Source: Amblyomma americanum
Taxonomy: Eukaryota > Arthropoda > Arachnida > Ixodida > Ixodidae
Direction: 5' to 3'
NCBI RefSeq assembly: GCF_052857255.1
Contig: NW_027526708.1
Span: 58,481-122,480, forward strand
Length of the DNA: 64,000 nucleotides
Each line of letters opens with the position of its first letter. Positions within the stretch are counted from its first letter, which is position 1. This document shows positions 55,868 to 64,000 of the stretch, in pieces. Below the pieces are notes generated by a model. That model made no database searches. It saw nothing but the letters and a program-made list of their open reading frames with translations, and was not told the origin of the DNA. Both the position numbers and the translations under genes were made by a program.

Positions 55868-56010
55868 AAAAGTGATCATCTCGCTTTGTTCTCTCCCCTT
55901 TGTATCTCTCCCTCCGTTCCCTTACCATTTGTAGGGCAGCATACCGGGCGCTGCCTAGTTAACCTCCCTGTCTTTCCGTTTGTCTTTCTCTCTCTCTCTC
56001 TGGTTTTTAT
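55868..56010 (+). repeat. Dispersed 145-bp repeat, copy 2
   Basis: 'aaaagtgatcatctcgcttt' to the CT-rich end, matching 13145-13290. It sits inside the CR1 3' UTR. Confidence 0.7.
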
Positions 56011-56130
56011 TGGGTATAATCAGGTCGTTATCTGCGACTCCTACTAGTGTTATGTATTACTATGTATATGTAATACCCTGCACTAGAGGTCATTAAGGGT
56101 TATATTAAACAAATAAATAAATGATCCCAG
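56011..56130 (+). mobile_element. CR1-like LINE 3' terminus
   Basis: 'taataccctgcactagaggt' ... 'taaacaaataaataaatg', the end of the LINE after the 145-bp insert. Confidence 0.45.
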
Positions 56131-56343
56131 CGGACTATAAAGAGAATGTCGACGGTATCCTGCGAACTTTACTCCTGAAGCAGCAAGCACGGTAGACTTG
56201 GAAATTGTTGCCTCATTGACCGTGCATAGTTCGTCCTGAAGTGATGTCCCAAAAGGAGCAGGCGTGATATTAGAAGGAAGTTGCTAGCGAAAGGAAAAGA
56301 AAAAAAAGAGCACGCATTTAGCTGTAGTGGTAACCACCAGAGC

Positions 56344-56349
56344 TTTATT
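56344..56349 (-). terminator. Poly(A) signal of the second TIL gene
   Basis: AATAAA on the minus strand, 59 bases downstream of the stop. Confidence 0.55.
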
Positions 56350-56407
56350 CATCGGTCAAAAAGAAAGAGCTCTGTAACTTGACTCTTGAAGGGTGGCTGA
56401 TCAGCTA

Positions 56408-56604
56408 TCACTGTTTGCACAAGCGTCTCCTGACACACTTGCCATCCTCGTTTCTCCTATATAAATTACGCCTACAGAAGCACTTGGGCAACCGTTCAGC
56501 TGTGCACATAGCCGGTAATCGAGGGCGATACAAATCTGCACAGTTCTTTTCGGCGCAACTCCCCCTGCCCGGGCGGCATTCTTCGAGGTGTGTGCAGGGA
56601 TTTG
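56408..56604 (-). CDS. TIL-like cysteine-rich inhibitor, terminal exon
   Basis: After a strong acceptor ('tgtctctgctattccag') the exon reads 64 codons: 'NPCTHLEECRPGRGSCAEKN', 'CADLYRPRLPAMC', 'LPKCFCRRNLYRR' and 'GKCVRRRLCKQ', then TGA at 56408-56410. Nine cysteines with the C-x-C, 'R...GKCV.....C' ending of TIL domains; one of the family's ten is missing or altered near the start. The exon begins in phase 1, like the TIL exon at 4389, so both share the signal-exon/TIL-exon structure. AATAAA on the minus strand (plus 'tttatt' 56344-56349) follows 59 bases later. Highly basic, unlike the 4389 product, so substrate and partner may differ. The upstream exon was not found. The plus frame 56379-56639 is its antisense shadow. 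Confidence 0.65.
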
Positions 56605-56609
56605 CTGGA

Positions 56610-57235
56610 ATAGCAGAGACAAGTCAGTTGTTAGTATGAGGAGTCGAAACATGCCACGCAATAATGTCCACTACGCGAGCAAGAGTTCTTGACAGTTATT
56701 TACGTGTATATTAAACGGAAAAATGACACTTTGCCTGGTTGCACCTCTGTAGAATAGAGCGTCCTTGCTGCATCATTTCCTATTTTATAAGAAAAAAAAT
56801 GATTTCGAGTACACCTTCAGTCCAAGTGGCTGCTGTCGAAAAAAATCTAACCGCTAAGCATAGAAGATTTATGCTGGATGAGGTGGTAGTGTAGTAACTT
56901 TTCACAGCATATATAACGTTGGAGGTGCTTCCCCTGTTTTGTCCTTGAAAAAAGCAAAAGCCACACTTACAAGTAGCGAGGGGAGAGTCGGTTGTGAGGT
57001 AATTGCTAAAGGCACCACTATTTAGTGTATTGTGTTTCTTCGCGCGGTTAGGCAGAGAACAAATTCAAATTGTAGGTTGTGTGAAATTGTAAAGCAGAAC
57101 ATATAGGCAAGCATACGTTGCTATCTATGTCGGGATTTTTAAAAAAAGGAACGGTATACATATTCTTGAGATGGAGATCACCGCATGGTATCTCCGGTAT
57201 ACAACGACGAGGAAGAGGAGACGAGAGCCCGAGCG
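56610..57235. other. No recognisable gene
   Basis: Unassigned; may hold the intron of the minus-strand TIL gene. Confidence 0.35.
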
Positions 57236-57239
57236 TGGG

Positions 57240-57921
57240 TCTGGCAGCAGCGAACGGTTGTTCTCATGTAATCAATCTCTCAGACTGTCTCTCAGTATTG
57301 GTAGCACTTGGGAACTCGATGACTAGTCTCTTGTGCCGATTCCTAATGTTCTTTGTGCCCCTTCATGTGCAAGGAGTGCATTTCCAGTGGATTCCTGGGC
57401 ACTGCGCATTAGTGTAAATCCGATGGTCGATTTTTTTTTGCGATATCAGCCATTGATGGGTCTGTTGCCCACGCCGTTCCAAACCTTACCCTGCTGACTG
57501 CGTCCCGTTATGAACGTTTCCAGCTACACTAGAACCTGAGCAATGCGCCCATCCTCGCTACAGCGGACTATGAACACTTAAAATTCCAATGGAACGTTCA
57601 TTCATGCGCTCCAAGGCAATGTGAGGTTTCCATAGCACTATTGTGCTTCAGGATTCCTCGTATCAATCTTTATTTATGCCGTTCTGGGTTCATGCCGTCG
57701 AAACTATGTTGCGTCATGCGAGGACGCTGAATCTTTATACCAATATCATCCTCTCCTGCCGGCGGTTTTCACGGCAGGAAATTAAGTATTTGCAAATTCG
57801 CCTGGCTCGATTATGGCTGCCATTTACTCTTCCCGTCCTCCTCTCTTGCGGTGTAACTGTCAAAGGGCATGCCCTTAAAAGGGCTCTGAAAGGGACAGCA
57901 ATAAAGTTGCTGTATGCCTAG
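57240..57921 (+). pseudogene. I-group LINE, RNase H and C-terminal fragment
   Basis: 'SDCLSVLVALGN' and 'GVHFQWIPGHCALV' are the second and third acidic/His regions of a LINE RNase H domain. Downstream, after stops, 'LSCRRFSRQEIKYLQIRLAR' resembles the segment before the zinc knuckle. 5'-truncated, no RT. Confidence 0.6.
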
Positions 57922-58059
57922 GATGTTAAAGCACGCCGTTTCACGAATGTTGTCCAGCAGGATTTTTGTTAATGCGTTTTGTAGAAGCTGAGTTATCTGT
58001 AGTCAGAATTTGAATTTAAGCCTTTACGCTTCTTTGCCTGTGCTCTCACTTTTCGCACG

Positions 58060-58213
58060 CTGTAATGAATGAACAAAACTATTTATGAGCAAAAAAAAAG
58101 CGAGTGCAGTCCTCAGTCTAGGACCCAATTGAAGATAGCCGCCTGTGTCGCCCGTTGCACCAGTGCTTTCTGGTCCTCCAGGTGTGAGCTGGTCAGCATC
58201 CCCTCCCACAGCT
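58060..58213 (-). pseudogene. I-group LINE, extreme 3' end
   Basis: Minus strand: 'WEGMLTSSHLEDQKALVQRA' + 'TQAAIFNWVLD' and TGA at 58115-58113. This matches the end of the copy at 3892 ('WESRLVSSELTVQRSLVQHA'). Confidence 0.6.
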
Positions 58214-58379
58214 CAATTGTAGTGTTTGTGATGATCACTAGCTCCTAGTGTTTTTGGCATGTTTACATCGTATGAAATATATTGGAGTATTCTTCACAAA
58301 ATGACAATTTATCTGAATATAGCATGAGATACATGTATCCTATGCAGAAGGCTTGGATGTGGGTATGTATTAGTTTGTA

Positions 58380-58760
58380 GTTTGCGTAACACTACTTCTT
58401 CCTCCTTAGTGAGAAGGTCGGTGCTCCTCCGGCGGCCCCACCTCCGGGGGCGGAGTTTCCTGATCCGCCGGACACACGCGTCTTATTGGCCACGGTCATG
58501 GTAGCTGCCTGACGTCTGAAAGAATATAACCAATAGCTGCCTCTCACCTTGTATACGCAGGTGCTAGTGATGGAGGAGGGTGCGAGAATAAAAAAATCAC
58601 CAGGGAAGGCTCGCCAACTTTCGCGCGTGATTGTGGGCCCTATGATGTGTGTAGAATTGTATTACTTGGCTCAGGTTTTCATGACAACACAACGCAGTGA
58701 TTGAGCGAGTTGATGTTTTCTCCTCGGAAGGTGTTTCAGACCCCCTTTGAGCTGGTACGT
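58380..58760 (+). other. GC-rich stretch with CCAAT boxes
   Basis: Contains 'cttattggccacgg' (inverted CCAAT), 'aaccaatagctg', 'gaatataacc' and 'gcgagaataaaaaa'. It looks like a promoter or LTR, but no coding sequence can be tied to it. Confidence 0.25.
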
Positions 58761-58764
58761 GAGC

Positions 58765-59800
58765 TTGTTCACAGGTAAGTTATCGAAACCGGGAGATCTT
58801 TATGTTAAGTCGTTCTTCTCTTTACTTTTGTCTAAAAAAATATTTATTTATTATTTTAATTTTAATTTAGTCGAATCCTCACCTCTTTGTTTCCTCGATT
58901 TTCTTTCCAATCTCGTCAAAATATCACGAAAATTCGTCATTTTTCTTCATTTTTTCCTCCCTCTCACTATTTATTCATGAGCCGCTTCAGATTAGTCTGG
59001 ATGAAATTTTTTCTTTTTTGACCTGCAATAAGCCCTGGACAATTCCCCACTGCGGGTATGTGCAATCGCTTCAGAGGCAAATAGAATTACGGAGGCGGCG
59101 TCTTTGGGCACAATGTGTAGAGCGCCGGTTGGTGGTGAAAGAAGACGGCATAAAATTATGGTCTTTCAGATTATCCTAGCGACTAAGCTCTACCGGAAGC
59201 CTACGGTTACTCAGCAGTACATGGGAGCAGCTACAAGAGGAACTCTAAAACTACCGTTCCTCAGAGGCAAGCACGCTACTGTATGCGAATCTGTTCAAGA
59301 AAAGATGGCCTTACCACCTGCGATCTTGGGGGGAAAAAACGCAAAAAGGCGACGGACACTGAGTGAACAGACACCACAAGTGCTGCTTTCTTTGCGTTTC
59401 GTGTGTTGTCTTTTCTCGCTGCGTTTTCCAAGATGCTTTACCAATCATCTAAAATGTCGGTATTACTCTGCTGAAAAAGGCGCGCTGTTCAGAGAGAAAT
59501 GCCAGTACAAGTCACTAACGATTCTATAGACAGACCGGCCAATCTGAAACAAGAAGGCAATCTCATGAGTTCGAATATTAACTAGAAATCTAGCCGCCAC
59601 ACCAACCTAGCGCTAAATTAATCTGCCTTTGCTCCAAATATCCTGAACATTCTACATAGACACAACATATCTACTCCCCCAAAATTAACGCTCCACAGAA
59701 ATTTTGAAAGAGCCATCCAGGATTGTGTGCCAAAGAAACAGATGTTCGGGACATCAACAGTACTTTAAAAAGGGCTAGTTGATTGTTCATTCTTATAAGG
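58765..59800. other. No firm gene
   Basis: T-rich to 58990, then an unrecognised 141-codon plus frame (59104-59529). Text such as 'gaacagacaccacaagtgct' near 59366 resembles the non-coding ends of tick Penelope-like elements, so this may be 3' flank of the element at 59.8-61.8 kb. Confidence 0.3.
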
Positions 59801-59854
59801 GAGTAGTTAACTTCAGAACGGACTAAATGGACGAAACAACACGAGACACTGAGC

Positions 59855-61760
59855 GCAGACTAACAACTGAGATTATTTTCAAAGGGGCTTATATTTATGC
59901 AAACATAATAGGAAAAAAAAACGAAAACACATACAAAAATCTAAAAAAATCAGCAAAAATCTAGCAATCGTGACGCCATCCGGACGTGGCTTGACCTTTT
60001 CGCACAATTAATGCTTGTCCATCTTAAGCGGCCAAGAACAGTTTTTCTTTTTTGGTCAAGGCCACAGGCGGCTCGCTTGTGTACCCCCATCGCTTTTTCT
60101 TGAAGCCATAGAAAAAGCCTCCCAAAACTCTCCTGTGACCTTGTTTCTTGATATTAGAAGAACCGTTGTGCTTTCCAGCAAGGGGTGGCACCTGTGCCTA
60201 TAGTGCAATGTGCTGCAAGGTTGCCTGGTGCGGTGACAAGAGAATGGTTGTAGTTGTGCTCTCGCAACCTCTCATTCAGACATCTTCTCGTTTGTCCAAC
60301 AGAGGAAATGCCACATGACTGTGGAATTTCGCATACAACTCTGTCACGGATCTCCGGACAACACTCGGGCCGAGAGAATAGACTAGGCGACAGGTGTACC
60401 CACAGACGCACATTTAATACACCATACGTGACAAAAACACTAGCACACATAACGAACAAAACTAACAAAAACACAGACTACCAATACACGAAACCCGGGA
60501 ACACCCAGTCTACTAGCGTTCGGCGTCCATGCTCACGGTTCGTGCTGATGAAGCGTTGCATGGGTCCAGGAAGTCACATCCAAGTAGCCGTCGTCGAGGT
60601 GGAATTCGAAGTGCTCAGGCTGGCATCGCTGGTGGCGTCGTTGGCGGCGTCGTACGAGCTCCCGGTACAAGTGCTCGTGGAGGTGATGCCGGTGTTGTTG
60701 GCGTTGTGGGCACCACCCGGATTGGTGGCAACCGCGCTGGATGCACCCCTGGCCGTAGCAGGTGGAAGCGTCATCCGTTGACTCCCCGGAACGGGCTCAG
60801 AAACGGCAGGAAGTCCACGGTGCGAAGCCGTACAGCTTGAGCTCACCGAAGCAGTAGCCGGCGATGCTCTCCCCCATTCGAGGCGTTCCTGACCCGCCGG
60901 CCGGAGCCTCCGCTTCTCTGCTCCCCCCCCCCCCCCCCCTTGCTCGCTTTCCCTCGCGCTTTTAAAATCTTGGCGTTGGTACACGTCATCCTTGTCGTCG
61001 TCGTCTTCTTCTCTTCTCCACCAATCACATCTTTCCACTTCACCGAATACTTAATCTTCGTTATTCTTGGGTTAATACATGTCATGCTTATCGCCATCCT
61101 CGTCGTCTTCCCCAAAATTCTTTAGTTCATACTTCTATTTCAAACTTCCTGTAACATGTGAGAACTCCTTCCACGCATTTAACAAACATGTTCTTGTGCC
61201 GAACACCGCAAGACCACTTATAGTGCGCCTCTTTTCTGCCAGCGTTAGGTTTAGCGCAGAGGGTTTTAAGTTTTTGAGGCGCAGAAAATACGACAGCAAT
61301 TCTTGTCTTTCAGCCGCTTTTTTAAATGTCTGCTGTAAGGCATGCACAGAGAGCAACACGACGGGTCTCTTGTCCCTTTCTTTTGCACTCGTTCGTTTCC
61401 GCGTAACGATTATTTTCAGCCCTTTTTTAGCAACTGATACCAACAACGGACTTGGGTAACCAACCGCCTTCAGTCTTTCGACCTGCAAGTTAATGCTGTG
61501 GTGCACTTTATGATAGCATGTCTTTTCTATTGCATGCTGGAAGCAGGCATCTGCAATGTTACGCGATGTCATACGGAAGCGTGCCTTTTTCGCTCCTTGT
61601 TTTGTACATCCAGCACACGTGGGTACCAATTTCAATGGCTGTGTCCAGAAACTGAAGGCAGTTATTAGAGGGGGTTTCATGGGTGAAGGTGAGTCCTGGG
61701 TGGGCGTGAATAAACTCAACAAGTGTTTTTTTCCACCACACAGTCTATTGCACACTCTGC
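59855..61760 (-). pseudogene. Penelope-like element (RT end and GIY-YIG endonuclease)
   Basis: Minus strand: the RT C-terminal part 'FIHAHPGLTFTHETPSNNCL', 'QFLDTAIEIGTHVCWMYKT' (61741-61600), then in another frame 'CYHKVHHSINLQVERLKAVG' and 'RPVVLLSVHALQQTFKKAAE' (to 61135). After about 700 foreign bases the GIY-YIG endonuclease follows: 'RDRVVCEIPQSCG', 'SSVGQTRRCLNERLREHN' and 'LAAHC' (60380-60220). The order RT then GIY-YIG defines Penelope-like elements. The YIG motif has become SVG, losing the catalytic Tyr; the Arg-helix 'RCLNERLREH' is kept. The RT N-terminal half with the catalytic Asp residues is missing. Confidence 0.75.
60480..61130. other. GC-rich insert in the Penelope-like element
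   Basis: Separates the RT linker from the GIY-YIG domain. It contains long Ala/Ser/Thr- and Gly-rich frames (60574-61038 minus) and a C17 run at 60923-60939. One minus frame starts 'MGESIAGYCFGELKLYGFAP'. Identity unknown. Confidence 0.4.
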
Positions 61761-61871
61761 TTGTGCACAGACAAGAAAGTCGTCAGATGCGGCTTCCAAA
61801 ACAGATCTGGTGCACAGATAACTGCCAGATGTAGAAGTTCGTTGTACAAGAATATAAATAAAAATTGGAGG

Positions 61872-62104
61872 GAACACTTAAGCCCCGCCTTAAGTGTTCT
61901 GGAGCTCGGCTCTTCTAGGATGAGAGACTTGGGAAAAGGGTCCTGGACCAAACCGTTGCCTGGACGAATCAGAGATAAGTTCCGCCGTCAAGCCACGCTA
62001 AATCCGCCGCCTGCGGTAGAATCCCAGTTGTGACCAATTCGGTCACAACCAACCTCAGACCAATTGCATCTGAGGGTGCTACCACACCCTGAGGGTCTCA
62101 GGGT
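61872..62104. other. Cluster of perfect hairpins
   Basis: Four short, perfect inverted repeats: 61872-61882/61889-61899 (11 bp, loop CCCCGC); 62027-62035/62041-62049 (9 bp, loop AATTC); 62053-62059/62069-62075 (7 bp, loop 9); 62086-62093/62097-62104 (8 bp, loop GGT). 'ctgagggt' occurs twice (62070-62077 and 62089-62096), and 62074-62078 can pair with 62085-62089 instead, so two alternative folds exist. A non-coding structured RNA or element leader is possible. No family recognised. Confidence 0.5.
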
Positions 62105-62109
62105 CTACG

Positions 62110-62710
62110 CGTGGGTCGCGGTTCATGTGGGCGGTCGCCCGAAGAGACGCTAAAACATCTGATGAGACAGTTCGGCCGGATGGAAGACCGCAGGTACCTG
62201 AGGTCCAAGGAGGACTAGGGAGCGGGCCGGGGCGCCGGAACCAGCGCTCACAGATTGGAAAGAACCTGGGGCTCCCCGCAAGGTGGCCGTGAACCTCCAG
62301 AAGGGGTCTCTCCGGAGATAAAGTTCAGCCTCGGCTTCACTGCTCCGAGAGGGCAGTTCTGAAACCCGTGCTTCAGGAGGCCCAGCTCACGGTCTCGGGC
62401 GTGGACTTGGTCCCGTAAGGACCAGACGCGCTCCCTGTTCAAGATTGCACATGAAAAAAAGTGGACCGCATCCTCTTAGATGTTGTAGAAAGAAGCAAGA
62501 CCCGCAACACGGACGGGACCTTGTGTTTGGGGTCCGTGACTGTCTCGTGCAGGTCCTTGGCCTGCGTGGTCTTCGCGTCTGTTGCGAGGTCAATATCTAC
62601 GGGTTCCGTGGACCGGCGCGGGCCAGCAAGCCTCGGGGAGAGGCTTGTCATTAGTGTACTTATCGACCGCCCAATGTCAGTCGGCATCGTTGTTCAAGCA
62701 CACGCAAATG
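62110..62710. other. No firm gene
   Basis: GC-rich. The minus-strand frame 62687-62439 ('TQAKDLHETVTDPKHKVPSV') may be a mobile-element remnant but has no diagnostic motif. Confidence 0.35.
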
Positions 62711-62715
62711 ACACC

Positions 62716-62834
62716 AGTAAAGGTACTGCGCAAAATAATCGAAACAAGGACGATAAGGGCACAAGGACGGGCGCAGTGCCCGTCCTTGTGCCCTTGTCGT
62801 CTTTGTTTGTATTATTTTGCGCAGTACATTTACT
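62716..62834. repeat. Fold-back repeat with 57-bp arms
   Basis: Left arm 62716-62772, right arm 62778-62834, 5-base loop GCAGT; 52 of 57 positions pair. The arms contain 'tactgcgcaaaataat' and 'aagggcacaaggacgggc'. The text resembles the non-coding termini of Penelope-like elements, arranged head to head. Confidence 0.85.
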
Positions 62835-62909
62835 CAACGATGTACGATCGACTCGCCTAACAACATGCACTCTTGAAATGACACAAGCTTCGCTTGTTAA
62901 TATCTACAG

Positions 62910-62973
62910 GGATAAAATCTTTTGTATATGGTTTTCGGCCGGCGTGGGCGGCAAGGAGATGCGCATCCCGATC
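62910..62973 (+). CDS. Possible internal exon, unrecognised
   Basis: Acceptor 'gttaatatctacag', 64 nt, donor GTAAGC; reads 'DKIFCIWFSAGVGGKEMRIP'. GC rises sharply inside it. No neighbouring exon was found, so low confidence. Confidence 0.2.
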
Positions 62974-63281
62974 GTAAGCTTACCAAATTGCTCTCTCGTC
63001 TTAAAATAATAGCTCCGTATTTTAGGGGTTGCATTTAAACGCCACCTTTATTTCATTTTCCGCGCCTCCTTTCTTCGTGTTAAAGCCGAGATTCTTGCAG
63101 CCTGTCTCTCTCTCTTTCTCTGTCAGTGCCGCCTTTGCCGCCTTTTTCTTAAATAGTAAGTCGAAAGTTTCTGCCGGTCCGTACCTTCTAGAGTATTTTG
63201 CGACGAAATCGTTGCTTCCATGAGGCTTAATGTTTCGCCCAGCGCGCCCGTTTTCATCTTACTCTGCCTATTGTCACGCAG

Positions 63282-63389
63282 ATGTTACACAGTGTTGACG
63301 GCCGCCCAGACAGTGAGGAAGACAGCGAAAGAAGGCTTCCAAAAGAAATTGTTTACGGGGCTCACCGGCGCCCACAAGGAACTGAATAA
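63282..63389 (+). CDS. Duplicated acidic terminal exon, copy 1
   Basis: Acceptor 'atcttactctgcctattgtcacgcag' region, then 35 codons and TAA: 'MLHSVDGRPDSEEDSERRLP' and 'YGAHRRPQGTE'. The second copy 544 bp downstream has the same length, start and stop position. About half the differences in this frame are synonymous. An alternative frame through the pyrimidine tract (from 63220, signal-peptide-like) is also open. Family unknown; a secreted acidic peptide is possible. Confidence 0.4.
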   Translation: MLHSVDGRPDSEEDSERRLPKEIVYGAHRRPQGTE

Positions 63390-63623
63390 CTCCGCTGCGG
63401 CGAAAGCAACACGCGTGCTCGGCGATCGTAGAACAGAATGCCCACCGCTCTGGGCCGTGCTCAATTTAAAGCCGTAGCGAACTTACGATATACTCCGTGC
63501 AAAGTTAATACAGTCTGGAACGACCTACAATCAACTCCGCCTGGATGCGATCAATCCAGGTAAATATGGCGCCTCTTGCATCACAAACAAAGCGATAAAG
63601 CCGTGCGTCGGCACCTTTGAAGA

Positions 63624-63836
63624 ATGAACAAACCAACATTACAAAAATTCGCTGCGATATTTACAGTGCCTGTCTGTCTCCTTCATTCCCTTCATTCTGT
63701 TATCACTCAAGGGTTTCGTGGGAGGAAATTAAATGCCTCCTTGCCTGAATTGCCCTTTGCCGTCCCCTTTGAAGGGCAACTGAGGCAAGCCCGGTTCTCA
63801 CCTTCTTCTGCCTATTGTCACGTAGATGCTACATAG
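63624..63836 (+). CDS. Small ORF with signal peptide
   Basis: 70 codons. 'MNKPTLQKFAAIFTVPVCLL' is a good signal peptide, followed by 'QGFRGRKLNASLPELPFAVP'. The last residues run into the acceptor region of the duplicated exon copy 2. It may be the signal exon of the same gene, with the real donor not identified. Confidence 0.35.
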   Translation: MNKPTLQKFAAIFTVPVCLLHSLHSVITQGFRGRKLNASLPELPFAVPFEGQLRQARFSPSSAYCHVDAT

Positions 63837-63933
63837 TGTCGACGGCAGCTCAGGCAGTGAAGAAGACAGCGAAAGAAGGCTTCCGAAAGAAACTTTTTGT
63901 GGGGCTCACAGGCGCCCACAAGAAACTGAATGA
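63826..63933 (+). CDS. Duplicated acidic terminal exon, copy 2
   Basis: Acceptor 'cttcttctgcctattgtcacgtag' region, then 35 codons and TGA: 'MLHSVDGSSGSEEDSERRLP' and 'CGAHRRPQETE'. Compared with copy 1: same length and conserved SVDG, SEEDSERRLPKE and GAHRRPQ segments. Confidence 0.4.
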   Translation: MLHSVDGSSGSEEDSERRLPKETFCGAHRRPQETE

Positions 63934-64000
63934 CTCCTGTTTCCTTGAAATCCCTCTCCTCCTCCTCCTCTCCGTCCCCTTTGCCTCCATCACGTTCCAG

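Noticed and set aside
60254..61038. 154-175-codon Ala/Ser/Val-rich ORFs
   Set aside because: GC-rich insert in a mobile element; low-complexity and on both strands at once.
62151..62175. CTGATGAG near the Penelope-like element, where hammerhead ribozymes can occur
   Set aside because: No CGAAA partner and no stem II in the expected position.

Overview
This window looks like intergenic and intronic DNA from an arthropod, most likely a hard tick (Ixodidae). The reasons are: tRNA-derived SINEs with the box structure and body of tick Ruka-type SINEs; RTE, CR1-like and RNase H-bearing (I-group) LINEs; a Penelope-like element; a mariner; a PIF/Harbinger element; two trypsin-inhibitor-like (TIL) terminal exons of the kind common in tick secreted inhibitors; and spliced coding segments with GT-AG introns and AATAAA signals. 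There is no prokaryotic gene organisation. Most long open frames are antisense or microsatellite artefacts. The organism is inferred from family resemblance; no database search was run.

Layout. 1-4.3 kb: a degenerate tandem array related to a tRNA-like SINE, an RTE tail, SINE pieces and an I-group LINE tail ending in (GAGT)n. 4.39-4.65 kb: a TIL-domain terminal exon with poly(A) signal. 5-16 kb: CR1, RTE and I-group LINE fragments, a broken IS630/Tc1-type transposase, about 115-bp tandem repeats and several SINEs. 18.0-19.4 kb: a SINE and a 26-bp minisatellite. 20.4-27.3 kb: exons on the minus strand of a BEN-domain gene, apparently decayed, with a short two-exon gene on the plus strand inside one of its introns. 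25.5-31.9 kb: CR1 LINE pieces, SINEs and a 300-bp trinucleotide microsatellite. 32.96-33.76 kb: the last two exons of a protein with a C-terminal membrane segment. 34.5-41.1 kb: one old CR1-like LINE (ORF1, endonuclease, reverse transcriptase) that has received a SINE (14-bp target duplication visible), a mariner and a TIR element. 41.9-46.5 kb: a PIF/Harbinger element with convergent Myb-like and transposase genes, abutting another LINE. 49.5-51.7 kb: an I-group LINE. 54.9-56.1 kb: a CR1 tail carrying a dispersed repeat. 56.34-56.60 kb: a second TIL exon, on the minus strand. 57-62 kb: I-group LINE fragments and a Penelope-like element, next to a cluster of perfect hairpins and a 57-bp-arm fold-back. 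63.2-64 kb: two duplicated 108-bp terminal exons.

How the parts relate. Host coding content is thin: two TIL inhibitor exons, a C-terminal membrane exon pair, a duplicated acidic terminal exon, the BEN locus and the nested two-exon gene. Everything else recognisable is mobile DNA in layers, and insertion order can be read in several places. Nearly all mobile ORFs carry stops or frameshifts, so the transposons here are relics. Stretches with nothing recognisable are listed as such.
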